In this document: piece after piece, positions 1-11,379 of the stretch
Numbering within the stretch: position 1 is the first letter of the stretch
How the letters are laid out: each line of letters starts with the position of its first letter
NCBI RefSeq assembly: GCF_011386835.1
Contig: NC_088792.1
Span: forward strand, 40,972,882-41,036,881
Source of the DNA: Chrysemys picta bellii
Lineage: Eukaryota; Chordata; Testudines; Emydidae
Length of the DNA stretch: 64,000 nucleotides
Direction: 5' to 3'
Made by a program: the position numbers and the translations under genes
Notes under the pieces: generated by a model
What the model was told of the DNA's origin: nothing
Database searches by the model: none
What the model saw: only the letters and a program-made list of their open reading frames with translations

Positions 1-120
1 TCTTTAAAAAGCTGCACAGGTATTAACTAACTCACTCTTAATTTACCACTATATCCCATTCCCACTTAAAGCCTAATGAATGACTTCTATCAGCTTCAAT
101 TGCAGTTGGACTGGACCGAT

Positions 121-205
121 ATAGACTCTAAACTCTTTGAGGCAGGGCCCTTGTCTTTGTACGTGCCTGTACAGTGCCTAGCAAACTCTTGATATTATGG
201 TATAG
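121..205 (+). repeat. Degraded L2/CR1-type LINE tail
   Basis: The stretch actctaaactctttgaggca, followed by a gcagggccc and gtacagtgcctagca pattern, resembles the common 3' tail of vertebrate L2/CR1-group LINEs (signature 'aagctctttggggcagg ... cagcgcctagca'). It is short and diverged, so the subfamily is not assignable. Confidence 0.4.
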
Positions 206-339
206 TGATGGATCTGCAAAGCAGGGTACTAGAGCTTCCATCAGCTCTTCCCAATTGTACATCCCCGTCCTCTTGACTAAGCAAGGACTACAGTTCCCTT
301 CAGTCCCCTTCCCTGGTCCCAACTCAGACCATCCCCCAA

Positions 340-1032
340 CCTGCCGCAGCTAGGGGAGGTGTGGCCCGAACCCAACTCAGCCCCAGACCTGCCGTTGCCG
401 GGGGAGGGGCGCCTATCCCACGGCTCCAGCCCTAGAGCTGCTGTGGCGGGGAGAGGTGCCTCTTCCCCCCAGCCCAGAAACTGCTGTGGGGAGAGAGAGC
501 TGTGGGGGAGAGACACCTCTCCCCGCCGCAGCAGCTCTGGGTCTGGGGCCATGGGATAGGTGCCCCTCCCCTGGCCATGGCAGGTCTGGAGCTGGGTTGG
601 GTTCAGTCCGAACCTCTCCCGGCCCCACCCCAGAGTCCGCACCCCCAACCAGAGCCCTCACACCCCTGCACCCCAACCCTCTGCCCCAACCCTGAGTCAT
701 AGAATCATAGAATATCAGGGTTGGAAGGGACCTCAGGAGGTCATCTAGTCCAACCCCCTGCTCAAAGCAGGACCAATCCCCAGACAGATTTTTACCCCAG
801 TTCCCTAAATGACCCCCTCAAGGAGTGAACTCACAACACTGGTTTAGCAGGCCAATGCTCAAACCACTGAGCTATTCCTCCCCCCCACACTCCGAACCCC
901 TCAGCCCCACCCCACCACATGAATTTTGTTATGTGCAGCATATGAAGGTGATGTATGTCACATCACCTCCATATTGCTGCACATACCAAAATTCATTCCA
1001 CACACGTGTGGGAAAAATTAGAGGGAACACTG
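340..1032. mobile_element. Non-autonomous DNA transposon, right end with hairpin
   Basis: The GC-rich interior (340-690 and 888-918) is followed by a near-perfect 38-bp hairpin (arms about 920-957 and 959-995) and a right terminus attagagggaacactg, a terminal-repeat sequence I recognise from turtle repeats (inverse cagtgttccctctaat). The matching left end is not found within the first 340 bases, so the left part is truncated or diverged. A SINE interrupts it. The small ORFs in the GC-rich part have no coding character. Confidence 0.5.
697..887 (-). mobile_element. tRNA-derived turtle SINE (CR1-tail type)
   Basis: Reverse-oriented copy. The right end gives, on the minus strand, a tRNA-like head with A box tagctcagtggtttgagca and a B-box-like gagttcactcc. 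The left end is the CR1-like tail (tcatagaatatcagggttgg, then gacctcaggaggtcatc). This is the classical tortoise polIII SINE whose 3' end is shared with CR1. It sits inside the GC-rich DNA transposon. Confidence 0.85.
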
Positions 1033-1504
<472 letters not shown>

Positions 1505-1699
1505 TTAAAATACACAGTGGATGGGAAAAGAAAGAATTCAGAAGCAAGTAGTAGTCAGATAGTGGGAATAGGATCAAACCATTCTGTTCAATGGGAGATT
1601 TGCCAAGGACTTGATTGTTTGCAGGATTAGGCCCAATGTATTTGTGTACTCTTCAAAAAAGTAACTCTTGTATAATTTTTAACATATCTAATAATTTCT

Positions 1700-2245
1700 C
1701 AATTTCTGTCTTGCCTTTTAGGCCCTGCACAACCTCACTCCTACCTACCTCTCTGCTCTTATTCTCTTTATTCTCTTTCTCCCTCCTTTTCTGCCCAAGT
1801 TGCACTAACTGACCCCTTCCGGTCCTCCTATTCTCCTGTGTGCCTTCTTCCACGTAGCCATTTATACTGAGACTCTTGAGAATGCTCTTCCAGACCCACT
1901 TTGCCAGGCCTCCACTTTCTCCTTCCAACGTCTCTTCAGGATGTATTTGTTCCAAGAAGACTATAAATGTAGACATCCCCACACAGTGAAATGGTGGTAA
2001 ATTAAATGACTGAACATTTTAAGAATAAACTGAACAAAAATTACAGAAATAAACACCGTGTGTGCTGAACTGCACTGAACAGTTGTCCTGCTGCTCATAA
2101 CATCTCCTCCCTTATCTTCATTTCTATACTGTCTACTTGGATTATAAAGTTTTTGGGACAAGGATCTTAGCTCATGTTTCTGCAAAGTTTTTAACAAACT
2201 GTTGACACTCTGCAAAACAATATTATGTAAATAATAATAAACAAA
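1700..2245 (+). repeat. Probable L2-group LINE 3' end
   Basis: The pyrimidine-rich part with ctcttccagaccc and atgtatttgttccaagaag, followed by ggattataaagtttttggga and a terminal aataataataaac, matches the general layout of L2-group LINE 3' ends (decayed ORF end, then 'agattgtaagctctttgggg', then an AT-rich tail). Heavily diverged. It lies in the intron between the last two exons. Confidence 0.4.
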
Positions 2246-2398
2246 TGAACTGTTTCCCTTAGTTCTAACTTAAGTAACCATTCGAACTACAGCTATCTCT
2301 CTTTTGCAAAAAAGTGATTTTGTAACCCACTGACTGAGATGATATCCTTTTAATGGTATCTTCCCATCCACAGGGAAATAATTAAAAAGTGCAATTCA

Positions 2399-3319
<921 letters not shown>

Positions 3320-3860
3320 TAATGCTAATAATCCCCCCAATAGCCCTTGAGGTAGGTAAGGATTATTATCAGAGCTGGTCAGAAAAAAATCTGACAAAAC
3401 AGTTTTTCATTGGAATTTGTCGATTCATCAGAATCAGTACAGTCCATGGAAATAGTTCATTTCAATGCAGTTCCTATGGAAACAAGCAGGTTTCCGACAG
3501 AAACCTGTCTGGTTTCTTACCAGTTCACCCATATACAGGCTTCTGGGGACCAAGGGCTTCACAGGTCCATGATTCCAAGGCAGCCCCTAGGAGGACTGCT
3601 CCAGAGCTGGGTCTCCATCCCTTTTCATGGAGAATTTCAAAATTTTTTGAACGAAACCAAATTTCAAAATAGTGAAATCCTCTGAGAAACACAATAACTA
3701 TTCTCTGCCAAGTTCTAATTATTATTGCTATTTCACAGACAGAGAAACTGAGCCAGAGGCTAAATGATTTACTTAACCTACAGATGAAGTCAATGTCGGA
3801 GCCAACATCATAACTCAAATGGGAATTCTAGTTCTGTGCTCATTCCACACCACTCTCTTA
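3320..3860 (+). repeat. MIR-like core SINE split by a hAT
   Basis: The left fragment (about 3330-3369, ending in aggtaggtaaggattattat) and right fragment (3718-3860, with ttcacagacagagaaactga and gaggctaaatgatttac) match the MIR core pattern 'cagatgaggaaactgaggc ... taagtgacttgcc'. The two parts are separated exactly by the 348-bp hAT and its target duplication. Confidence 0.5.
3370..3717. mobile_element. Non-autonomous hAT element (348 bp)
   Basis: Flanked by a perfect 8-bp duplication ATTATTAT (3362-3369 and 3718-3725). The ends cagagctggtcag and, inverted, tagaacttggcagag form imperfect terminal inverted repeats of hAT type. The short overlapping ORFs inside have no recognisable transposase. 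It interrupts a MIR-like SINE. Confidence 0.75.
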
Positions 3861-4074
3861 AGATAACTAACTAGAATAAGGTAAGTATCAGAGGGGTAGC
3901 CGTGTTAGTCTGAATCTGTAAAAAGCAACAGAGGGTCCTGTGGCACCTTTGAGACTAACAGAAGTATTGGGAGCATAAGCTTTCGTGGGTAAGAACCTCA
4001 CTCCTTCAGATGCAAGTAATAGAAATCTCCAGAGGCAGGTATAAATCAGTGTGGAGATAACGAGGTTAGTTCAA

Positions 4075-5784
4075 TCAGGGAGGGTGAGGTGCTCTGCTAG
4101 CAGTTGAGGTGTGAACACCAAGGGAGGAGAAACTGCTTCTGTAGTTGGATAGCCATTCACAGTCTTTGCTTAATCCTGATCTGATGGTGTCAAATTTGCA
4201 AATGAACTGGAGCTCAGCAGTTTCTCTTTGGAGTCTGGTCCTGAAGTTTTTTTGCTGTAAGATGGCTCCCTTTACATCTGCTATTGTGTGGCCAGGGAGG
4301 TTGAAGTGTTCTCCTACAGGTTTTTGTGTATTGCCATTCCTGATATCTGACTTGTGTCCATTTATCCTCTTGCGTAGTGACTGTCCAGTTTGGCCAATGT
4401 ACATAGCAGAGGGGCATTGCTGGCATATGATGGCATATATAACATTGGTGGACGTGCAGGTGAATGAGCCGGTGATGTTGTAGCTGATCTGGTTAGGTCC
4501 TGTGATGGTGTTGCTGGTGTAGATATGTGGGCAGAGTTGGCATCGAGGTTTGTTGCATGGGTTGGTTCTTGAGTTAGAGTTGTTATGGTGCGGTGCGTGG
4601 TTGCTGGTGAGAATATGCTTAAGGTTGTCTGTGGGCGAGGACTGGCCTGCCTCCCAAGGTCTGTGAAAGTGAGGGATCATTGTCCAGGATGGGTTGTAGA
4701 TCACTGATGATGCGTTGGAGAGGTTTAAGCTGAGGACTGTAGGTGATGGCCAGTGGAGTTCTGTTGGTTTCTCTTCTGGGCCTGTCTTGTAGCAGGAGGC
4801 TTCTGGGTACACGTCTGGCTCTGTTGATTTGTTTCTTTATTTCCTTGTGTGGGTATCGTAGTTTTGAGAATGCTTGGTGAAAATCTTGTAGGTGTTGGTC
4901 TCTGTCTGAGGGGTTGGAGCAGATGCGATTGTACCTCAGTGCTTGGCTGTAGACGATGGATCGTGTGGTGTGACTGGGGTGGAAGCTGGAGGCATGAAGG
5001 TAGGCGTAGCGGTCGGTGGGTTTTCGGTATAGGGTGGTGTTAATGTGGCCATCGCTTATTTGTACGGTGGTGTCTAGGAAGTGGACTTCCCGTGTAGATT
5101 GGTCCAGGCTGAGGTTGATGGTGGGGTGGAAGCTGTTGAAATGATGGTGGAATTCTTCCAGGGTCTCCTTCCCATGGGTCCAGATGATGAAGATGTCATC
5201 AATATAGCGTAGGTAGAGAAGGGGCATGAGTGGACGAGAGCTGAGGAAGCGTTGTTCCAGGTCAGCCATAAAAATGTTGGCATATTGTGGGGCCATGCGG
5301 GTGCCCATAGCGGTGCCACTGGTCTGGAGGTATATATTGTCACCAAATTTGAAATAATTGTGCGTGAGGATAAAGTCACAGAGCTCAGCAATAAGTTGTG
5401 CTGTGTCATCATCAGGGATACTGTTCCTGACAGCTTGTATTCCATCTGTATGTGGGATGTTTGTGTAGAGAGTCTCTACATCCATGGTGGCTAGGATGGT
5501 GTTTTCTGGGAGGTCACCAATGCATTGTAGTTTTCTCAGGAAATCTGTGGTGTCATGGAGATAGCTGGGAGTGCTGGTGGCGTAGGGTCTGAGTAGGGAG
5601 TCCACATATCCAGACAGTCCTTCAGTGAGAGTGCCAATGCCCGAGATGATGGGGCGTCCAGGATTTCCAGGTTTGTGGATCTTAGGTAGTAGATAGAATA
5701 ACCCCGGTCGGGGCTCTAAGGGTATGTTGATTTGTTCCTGTGTTAGTGTGGGGACTGTCCTGAGTAGATGGTGCAGTTTATTTC
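4075..5784 (-). pseudogene. Penelope-like RT plus GIY-YIG endonuclease, truncated and frameshifted
   Basis: The minus-strand ORF has Penelope-group RT motifs in order: LPKIHKPGNPGRPIISG, MDVETLYTNIPH, TAMGTRMAPQYANIFM and the catalytic RYIDDIF (about 5190-5210). It continues through the RT thumb (LRYPHKEIKKQINRARRVP) to the C-terminal GIY-YIG endonuclease VIYAIICQQCPSAMYIGQTG (about 4385-4445) with downstream LRKRINGHKSD. The N-terminal half of RT is missing: the frame starts at the foldback centre with LCGNKLHHLLR. An 8-bp deletion near 4625-4630 relative to the right arm shifts the frame between RT and endonuclease and creates a stop at 4619. It is a dead copy; apart from these breaks the reading frame is well kept, which suggests a young insertion. 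Confidence 0.88.
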
Positions 5785-6569
5785 CACACAAGGAAATAAA
5801 GAAACAAATCAACAGAGCCAGACGTGTACCCAGAAGCCTCCTGCTACAAGACAGGCCCAGAAGAGAAACCAACAGAACTCCACTGGCCATCACCTACAGT
5901 CCTCAGCTTAAACCTCTCCAACGCATCATCAGTGATCTACAACCCATCCTGGACAATGATCCCTCACTTTCACAGACCTTGGGAGGCAGGCCAGTCCTTG
6001 CCCACAGACAACCTGCCAACCTTAAGCATATTCTCACCAGCAACCACGCACCGCACCATAACAACTCTAACTCAGGAACCAACCCATGCAACAAACCTCG
6101 ATGCCAACTCTGCCCACATATCTACACCAGCAACACCATCACAGGACCTAACCAGATCAGCTACAACATCACCGGCTCATTCACCTGCACGTCCACCAAT
6201 GTTATATATGCCATCATATGCCAGCAATGCCCCTCTGCTATGTACATTGGCCAAACTGGACAGTCACTACGCAAGAGGATAAATGGACACAAGTCAGATA
6301 TCAGGAATGGCAATACACAAAAACCTGTAGGAGAACACTTCAACCTCCCTGGCCACACAATAGCAGATGTAAAGGGAGCCATCTTACAGCAAAAACACTT
6401 CAGGACCAGACTCCAAAGAGAAACTGCTGAGCTCCAGTTCATTTGCAAATTTGACACCATCAGATCAGGATTAAGCAAAGACTGTGAATGGCTATCCAAC
6501 TACAGAAGCAGTTTCTCCTCCCTTGGTGTTCACACCTCAACTGCTAGCAGAGCACCTCACCCTCCCTGA
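5785..6569 (+). pseudogene. Penelope-like C-terminus (RT thumb and GIY-YIG), inverted arm
   Basis: The plus-strand copy of the same C-terminal region starts at HKEIKKQINRARRVP and reads without interruption through PSLSQTLGGRPVLAHRQPAN, the cysteine pair region CNKPRCQLCPH, and the GIY-YIG domain with VIYAIICQQ and MYIGQTGQSLRKRINGHK. It ends with TSTASRAPHPP and a stop at 6569. It contains 8 bases around 6012-6019 that the left arm lacks, so the frame joins the thumb to the endonuclease directly. No RT catalytic core is present in this arm. The upstream 60 bases of the open frame are antisense to the left copy's RT and are not native. Confidence 0.88.
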
Positions 6570-6751
6570 TTGAACTAACCTCGTTATCTCCACACTGATT
6601 TATACCTGCCTCTGGAGATTTCCATTACTTGCATCTGAAGGAGTGAGGTTCTTACCCACGAAAGCTTATGCTCCCAATACTTCTGTTAGTCTCAAAGGTG
6701 CCACTCTGTTGCTTTTTATAGAATAAGGTAAGGTAAATCCAAAAGGGTAAG

Positions 6752-6923
6752 TATCAGAGGGGTAGCCGTGTTAGTCTGAATCTGTAAAAAGCAACAGAGG
6801 GTCCTGTGGCACCTTTGAGACTAACAGAAGACTTGCATCTGAAGAAGTGAGGTTCTTACCCACGAAAGCTTATGCTCCCAGTACTTCTGTTAGTCTCAAA
6901 GGTGCCACAGGACCCTCTGTTGC
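6752..6923. mobile_element. Miniature Penelope-like foldback (172 bp)
   Basis: An independent insertion with its own exact 14-bp duplication TCCAAAAGGGTAAG (6738-6751 and 6924-6937). It consists only of two inverted copies of the element's last 80 to 95 bp: tatcagaggggtagccgtg to ctaacagaag in one direction, then acttgcatctgaagaagtg to ctctgttgc in the other. It starts 19 bp after the right duplication of the large foldback. No coding sequence. Confidence 0.85.
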
Positions 6924-6937
6924 TCCAAAAGGGTAAG

Positions 6938-7451
6938 AAACTAGTGGATGCTTACATGAACACAAAGGGACTTTTCAAACACTAAATATAGTGTTATGTT
7001 ATCAAATTTGTGTTTGCCTTTTGAGGTGGGTTAGCAGCATGAGTTGTCACTAAATGCTTTGAGAAATGTAGCCAGTCTGCATGGCCTAGGAGTGCACACA
7101 TTCCTCTACTTGGATAATTCTGCGCTGACGGACATTACTTTGGAGGGTGTCAAAAGATCAATATGTGTCACTGTTAGAGTCACTAGGGTTCATAAATTAC
7201 CTCAAATCCCAATTTGTTTCCAGCGGCCAACCAAAGTACAAAGCATCCCAGCTAATCACTGTTCAATTAAAGGCTTTCTATCTAAGGAGAAGATCCAAGA
7301 CTTCACTTGTCAGGCAGGAAGGTAAAGTGTGAGCCAGCAGGTGACAGCTCAGACCATGCCACACTTGGTGGTTCTTAAGACTGTAACTAGCAGTAGTTAC
7401 AGTGTCTTGGCATGTCTCATATCAGAGAACTTTAGTAGACCCTGACCCTAG
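6938..7451. other. CACNB2 intron, no feature seen
   Basis: Unique-looking intronic DNA. Two overlapping short ORFs here (7044-7332) show no recognisable domain and are probably chance. Confidence 0.4.
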
Positions 7452-7680
7452 GCTACACTAGGGAAACATTTGCCAGTATAGCTTATGCCAGCAACAAAGT
7501 GCTTTTTGCCAGTATAGCTTATAAACATTCCCTAAACAAAATAAGCCATACTAACAACATGTTTTTGCTGATATAACTTCAGCTACACTAGGGGATATTG
7601 CCAGTATAGAAATATCTTTAAAAAAATATCACTAATCAACATTGCTATACTAGCAACAATGTAAATTAAATTAGTCCTGG
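7452..7680. repeat. Possible old DNA transposon fragment
   Basis: Repeated gctacactagggga-type and gccagtatagctta motifs (7452, 7475, 7510, 7583, 7610) resemble the ends and interior of diverged Harbinger-like MITEs ('ctacactaggg'). No clean ends or target duplication were found. Confidence 0.3.
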
Positions 7681-7813
7681 AGTCTATAAAGGAACTTTCT
7701 GAAATCTTAACATTTTGGAAACAAGATCTGAGGCTCTGCTGATTTCACAGTCTGAACAGGATGGCTGCTGTTTTCTTATGAGTGTGGGTACTCTGTAACT
7801 CTTGATAACACTT

Positions 7814-8038
7814 GGGCCAAAATTTTCAGGTGAGTACTTACAACTAGACACCTAAGTATTTATTTAGATATCTATGCAATTGACATTATTTTCAGAGGTT
7901 CTGGGCTTCCACCACTCCCACTCAAGTCAATGGGATCTGCATTCGCTCAACACCTCTGAACATCAGGCCAGCTAATTATGTGTCTAAAATAGATTTAAAT
8001 TCCTACATTTAAGAATCCATATCTGAAAATGTTGGCCC
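7814..8038. repeat. Ancient palindromic-end repeat (gggccaaaattttcag)
   Basis: The left end gggccaaaattttcag and right end ctgaaaatgttggccc are inverted repeats with one mismatch in 16, bounding 225 bp. A sister copy lies at 13195-13420. Superfamily not assigned. Confidence 0.5.
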
Positions 8039-8567
8039 TGGCTTTTAACTAGGGGATTTCAAAGCCACATTATGTGAGGTTATGTACTTGTGCATATAGC
8101 CTTAACTCCAGCATGAGAGACTTTTGTCTCTCCCTCTTTTTATTTCATAAGCTTTACCTCTACTTCAAAAATGGTAATCAAAATCTTTGAGCCATTTATT
8201 TATATATTGACACAAAGTAGAAAATCCAGCAAAAGTAATAGGAAAAAAAGGAATTATTAAAGACATTTTAAATGTATAGACTCAGATATGGAGGAGGGGT
8301 GCAAAGGTAACCACTGCATTCCCATAAGTCTGAATAAGTCCTTGAAATCTGCACTAAGTTACTCTGGCTGCTAACAGCCCCAAGAGGCCAATACGGCTGC
8401 CAGGAGTATTTTGGGGATGTAACGAAATCCCAGTAATGCCACCTACACTTGCACCATGAAGGGGGGTTGACATAGGAGTTGCTACACTGGCACTATGTTT
8501 CAGGAGGATCCTTCTGTGGATGGCAAGAGAAGCTTTCAGGCTCCTCTGTGAAGGGAGTGGGCATAAA
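8039..8567. other. CACNB2 intron, no feature seen
   Basis: Intronic sequence with no recognised repeat, frame or RNA gene. Confidence 0.4.
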
Positions 8568-9149
8568 GGGTGTGTCTACACAGCAGCTGGGAGGTGTAAG
8601 TCCCAGCTCAGGTAGACTTAGGCTACATCTACACTACAGGGGGGAGTCGATTTAAGATACGCAAATTCAGCTACGTGAATAGCGTAGCTGAATTCGACGT
8701 ATCGCAGCCGACTTACCCCGCTGTGAGGACGGTGGCAAAATCGACCTCTGCGGCTTCCCGTCGACGGCGCTTACTCCCACCTCCGCTGGTGGAGTAAGAG
8801 CATCGATTCGGGGATCGATTGTTGCGTCCCGATGGGACACGATAAATCGATCCCCGAGAGGTCGATTTCTACCCGCCGATTCAGGCGGGTAGTGTAGACC
8901 CAGCCTTACATGCATTAGCTTGGCTCAAGCTATTACACTAAAAATAAAGGTGTGGCCACAGTGGAAAGGGAGGCAGCTCAGGTTAGCTTCCTAAATACAA
9001 GCTCACCCAGCCACCAGGCATGCATCAGGCAGCTAGCTTGAGCTGCTGTGGCCACATGCTATTTGTAGAGTGCTAACTCCAGCAAAGCTGGCATGTGTAT
9101 GTCTACCTGAGCTGAGAATTAACTTCCCTGCTGCAGTGTAAATATACCC
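8568..9149. mobile_element. Older Harbinger-like MITE, split by a younger one
   Basis: The outer ends gggtgtgtctacacagcagc and, inverted, gggtatatttacactgcagc are imperfect terminal repeats. The interior flanks (gtcccagctcaggtagac and gtctacctgagctgagaatt) are also inverted. The 285-bp MITE at 8621-8905 interrupts it. The target duplication is decayed. Confidence 0.6.
8621..8905 (-). mobile_element. PIF/Harbinger-type MITE, 285-bp hairpin family
   Basis: Flanked by the 3-bp duplication TTA (8618-8620, 8906-8908). The terminal repeats are ggctacatctacactac and, inverted, ggctgggtctacactac. The interior contains several nested palindromes, including ctacgtgaatagcgtag and accgcc-type stems around gatcgattcggggatcgatt. 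Same length and subfamily as the copy at 18304-18588, in opposite orientation. Confidence 0.8.
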
Positions 9150-9994
9150 TGAGTGACCTTACCACTGTGCAGGATCTGGGCCATGAATATTGAATTACAA
9201 ACCTAAAGCTGTTGTTTAGGTGAAACAAAGTATTTTGATTTTCAGCAACAACAACTAAGGATGGCATGTGTTGCCAAGAATTAACCAATGACAGAAAGAA
9301 TAGGGCTACTTTGACCATACTGGTGTGTGCGCGTTTAAATGTCAATTTACAGTAACCAACCATAAATCATCCAACATCCAAATACCAGGCTCTATTTGAC
9401 CTCTCTCTTGCAACCATTTATATTTTCTGACTTACTAAATGTTGACATATTTTTAACTATTACCATTTTTGTCTTCTGCTGATATTCATAATACCCTCTT
9501 TTAGAAGCATCAGGTCTTTAAGTTACTATCCTAACTTCATCAGCTATACAATCAAATCAGCCCTATTTTTCTGGAAAAAAACAGACAGTCACATCTTACC
9601 AATGCTGTTTATACTGCAGAGAAAACAGTATGAACAGACTCATAGCTTATGCGCAAGCATAAATGGCATGTTAGAATGATCAGTAACATCTCATACAAGT
9701 GACTTTCAACAATAATATTTTTAAAATTGACTCAGAAAGAGAGGAGACACTGGAAGCCCGATTCTGCTCTCACACAGGTTTTACACCGTGTAACCACACT
9801 GACTTCACACGAGTTACTCCTTGATTTACAACAGTATAAATAACAGAGAGAATCAAGGCCATTGGTTTCTAATGAATTATGAAAAAAATTGAAAGCTAGC
9901 ATTCTACTGGTGAAAGACCACAATCAAACTAGTCCTAGCCAGAGTGTGGCTTAGAAAAAGGGTAGCTGCACCAAATTGATAGCATTTATTGAGA
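9150..9994. other. CACNB2 intron, no clear feature
   Basis: Mostly anonymous. A diverged ancient repeat may lie at 9755-9865 (ttctgctctcacacaggttt and an inverted tatttataaca-like end), too degraded to assign. Confidence 0.35.
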
Positions 9995-10212
9995 CAGGGC
10001 TGGCTCCAGCTTGCCAAGCAGGTACTTGGGGCGGCCACTCTGGAGAGGGGCGGCACGTCCAATTATTCGGCAGCAATTCGGTGGACGGTTCCTCACTCCA
10101 GCTCGGAGCGAAGGACCTCCCGCTGAATTGCTGCCGCAAATCGCGATCGCGGCTTTTTTTTTTTTTTTTTTTTTGCGCCGCTTGGGGTGGCAAAACCCTG
10201 GAGCCGGGCCTG
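9995..10212. mobile_element. hAT MITE, CAGGGCCGG family (218 bp)
   Basis: A perfect 8-bp duplication TATTGAGA (9987-9994, 10213-10220). Ends cagggctggctcc and ggagccgggcctg. The interior contains gcaggtacttggggcggcc and a 22-base T run. First of four copies of this family in the window. The two ORFs across it translate the poly-T run into a phenylalanine run and are not genes. Confidence 0.88.
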
Positions 10213-10440
10213 TATTGAGAAGAGTAGCAACCTCTACAGGACAAAAGGAGAGGGATGACCATTTGACTTTTGTTCAACACGTATACTGACTAAACAGCAA
10301 ATCAGTTTCAGAGACAGTAAATTTTACTAAGATTGTCCTATTAAAATGATTTTTTAAACAGTCAGATATAACGGGAATATCTATAAATTTAAAACTAACA
10401 GTACATTTTGGGCGTTCTGCATAAGATGTAACTACAAAAT

Positions 10441-10502
10441 CAAGTCCTGGTTATAATCGAATAACTTCTGCCAAGTCCTGGTTATAATCGAATAACTTCT
10501 GC
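10441..10502 (+). repeat. Perfect 31-bp tandem duplication
   Basis: The 31-bp unit starting caagtcctggttataatcga occurs twice, head to tail and without mismatch. It is isolated in otherwise unique intron DNA, which indicates a recent local duplication. Confidence 0.9.
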
Positions 10503-11145
10503 CACAGAAATTCAGCCATCATAATTGGTGTAACATCAGAATACAAAGGGTTCAGTGAACAATATGTATTAACCACCAGCAAATGTTTATTTAAAAATGT
10601 TAAGTAGCACAGGAAAATACCTACCTTTCCCCCTTTGTTTTTTTTTAAACAAAATAATAAAAATCCACTTTGGATGAGACGTCCTAGTTTGAACCCAAGT
10701 GAATGTTAATAGTCTAGTTTAGCAAATCCTAGAAACAGTGGATTAATATAGAAACATGAACACCTAAAATTAGGCTCAGAAATCCATATCTAGGCACCTA
10801 AATAAGTGGCTACTTATTTTCTGTAAGTAGTCATGACTTTGAAATTACTTATACCATATCATTACAGTATTTAAGTGGCTAAAACACAAACTTTATTGTT
10901 TAACACAATGATCAAGCATGTTACATAGAACAGTAAGGAAAGTGAGGACGTTTTTGTAAATTATTCCTCACAGGCTAGATGGTGATATCCTTACTCACCT
11001 CCACTTATACCTTATTCCACAAACAGTCCCATTGAGTGAGGTTCAACATGAGTAAAGGTAGCAGAATCTGGTTCTAAAACAGTTAAACTGAAAGCTTGTC
11101 CAGCTATATAGCGTAACTACTGGAGTGGGCATTTAGAAATGTGTA
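10503..11145. other. CACNB2 intron, no feature seen
   Basis: AT-rich intronic sequence; no recognised repeat or frame. Confidence 0.4.
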
Positions 11146-11287
11146 CAGTAACTCCTCACTTAACGTTGTAGTTATGTTCCTGAAAAATGTGACTTGAAGC
11201 GAAACGATGTTAAGCGAATCCAATTTCCCCATAAGAATTCATGTAAATGAGGGGGTTAGGTTCCAGGGAAATTTTTTTCACCAGACA

Positions 11288-11379
<92 letters not shown>

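Larger units (their letters stand above)
3886..6718. mobile_element. Penelope-like element, foldback compound insertion
   Basis: A 2.83-kb insertion bounded by an exact 14-bp duplication TAGAATAAGGTAAG (3872-3885 and 6719-6732). The left arm (3886 to about 4866) is a minus-strand copy of the element's 3' half. The right arm (about 5785 to 6718) is the same sequence in plus orientation, nearly identical apart from scattered substitutions, a few bases missing near the right outer end and one 8-bp indel. Between them (about 4867-5784) lies a single-copy reverse transcriptase segment belonging to the left copy. Both outer ends are the element's 3' terminus (tatcagaggggtagccgtg and its inverse). 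The family is Penelope-like with GIY-YIG endonuclease, probably the Neptune group. Confidence 0.9.

Noticed and set aside
277..700. Overlapping ORFs of 60-120 codons on both strands
   Set aside because: They lie in GC-rich transposon sequence, occur in many frames at once and have low-complexity Pro/Gly/Ser composition.
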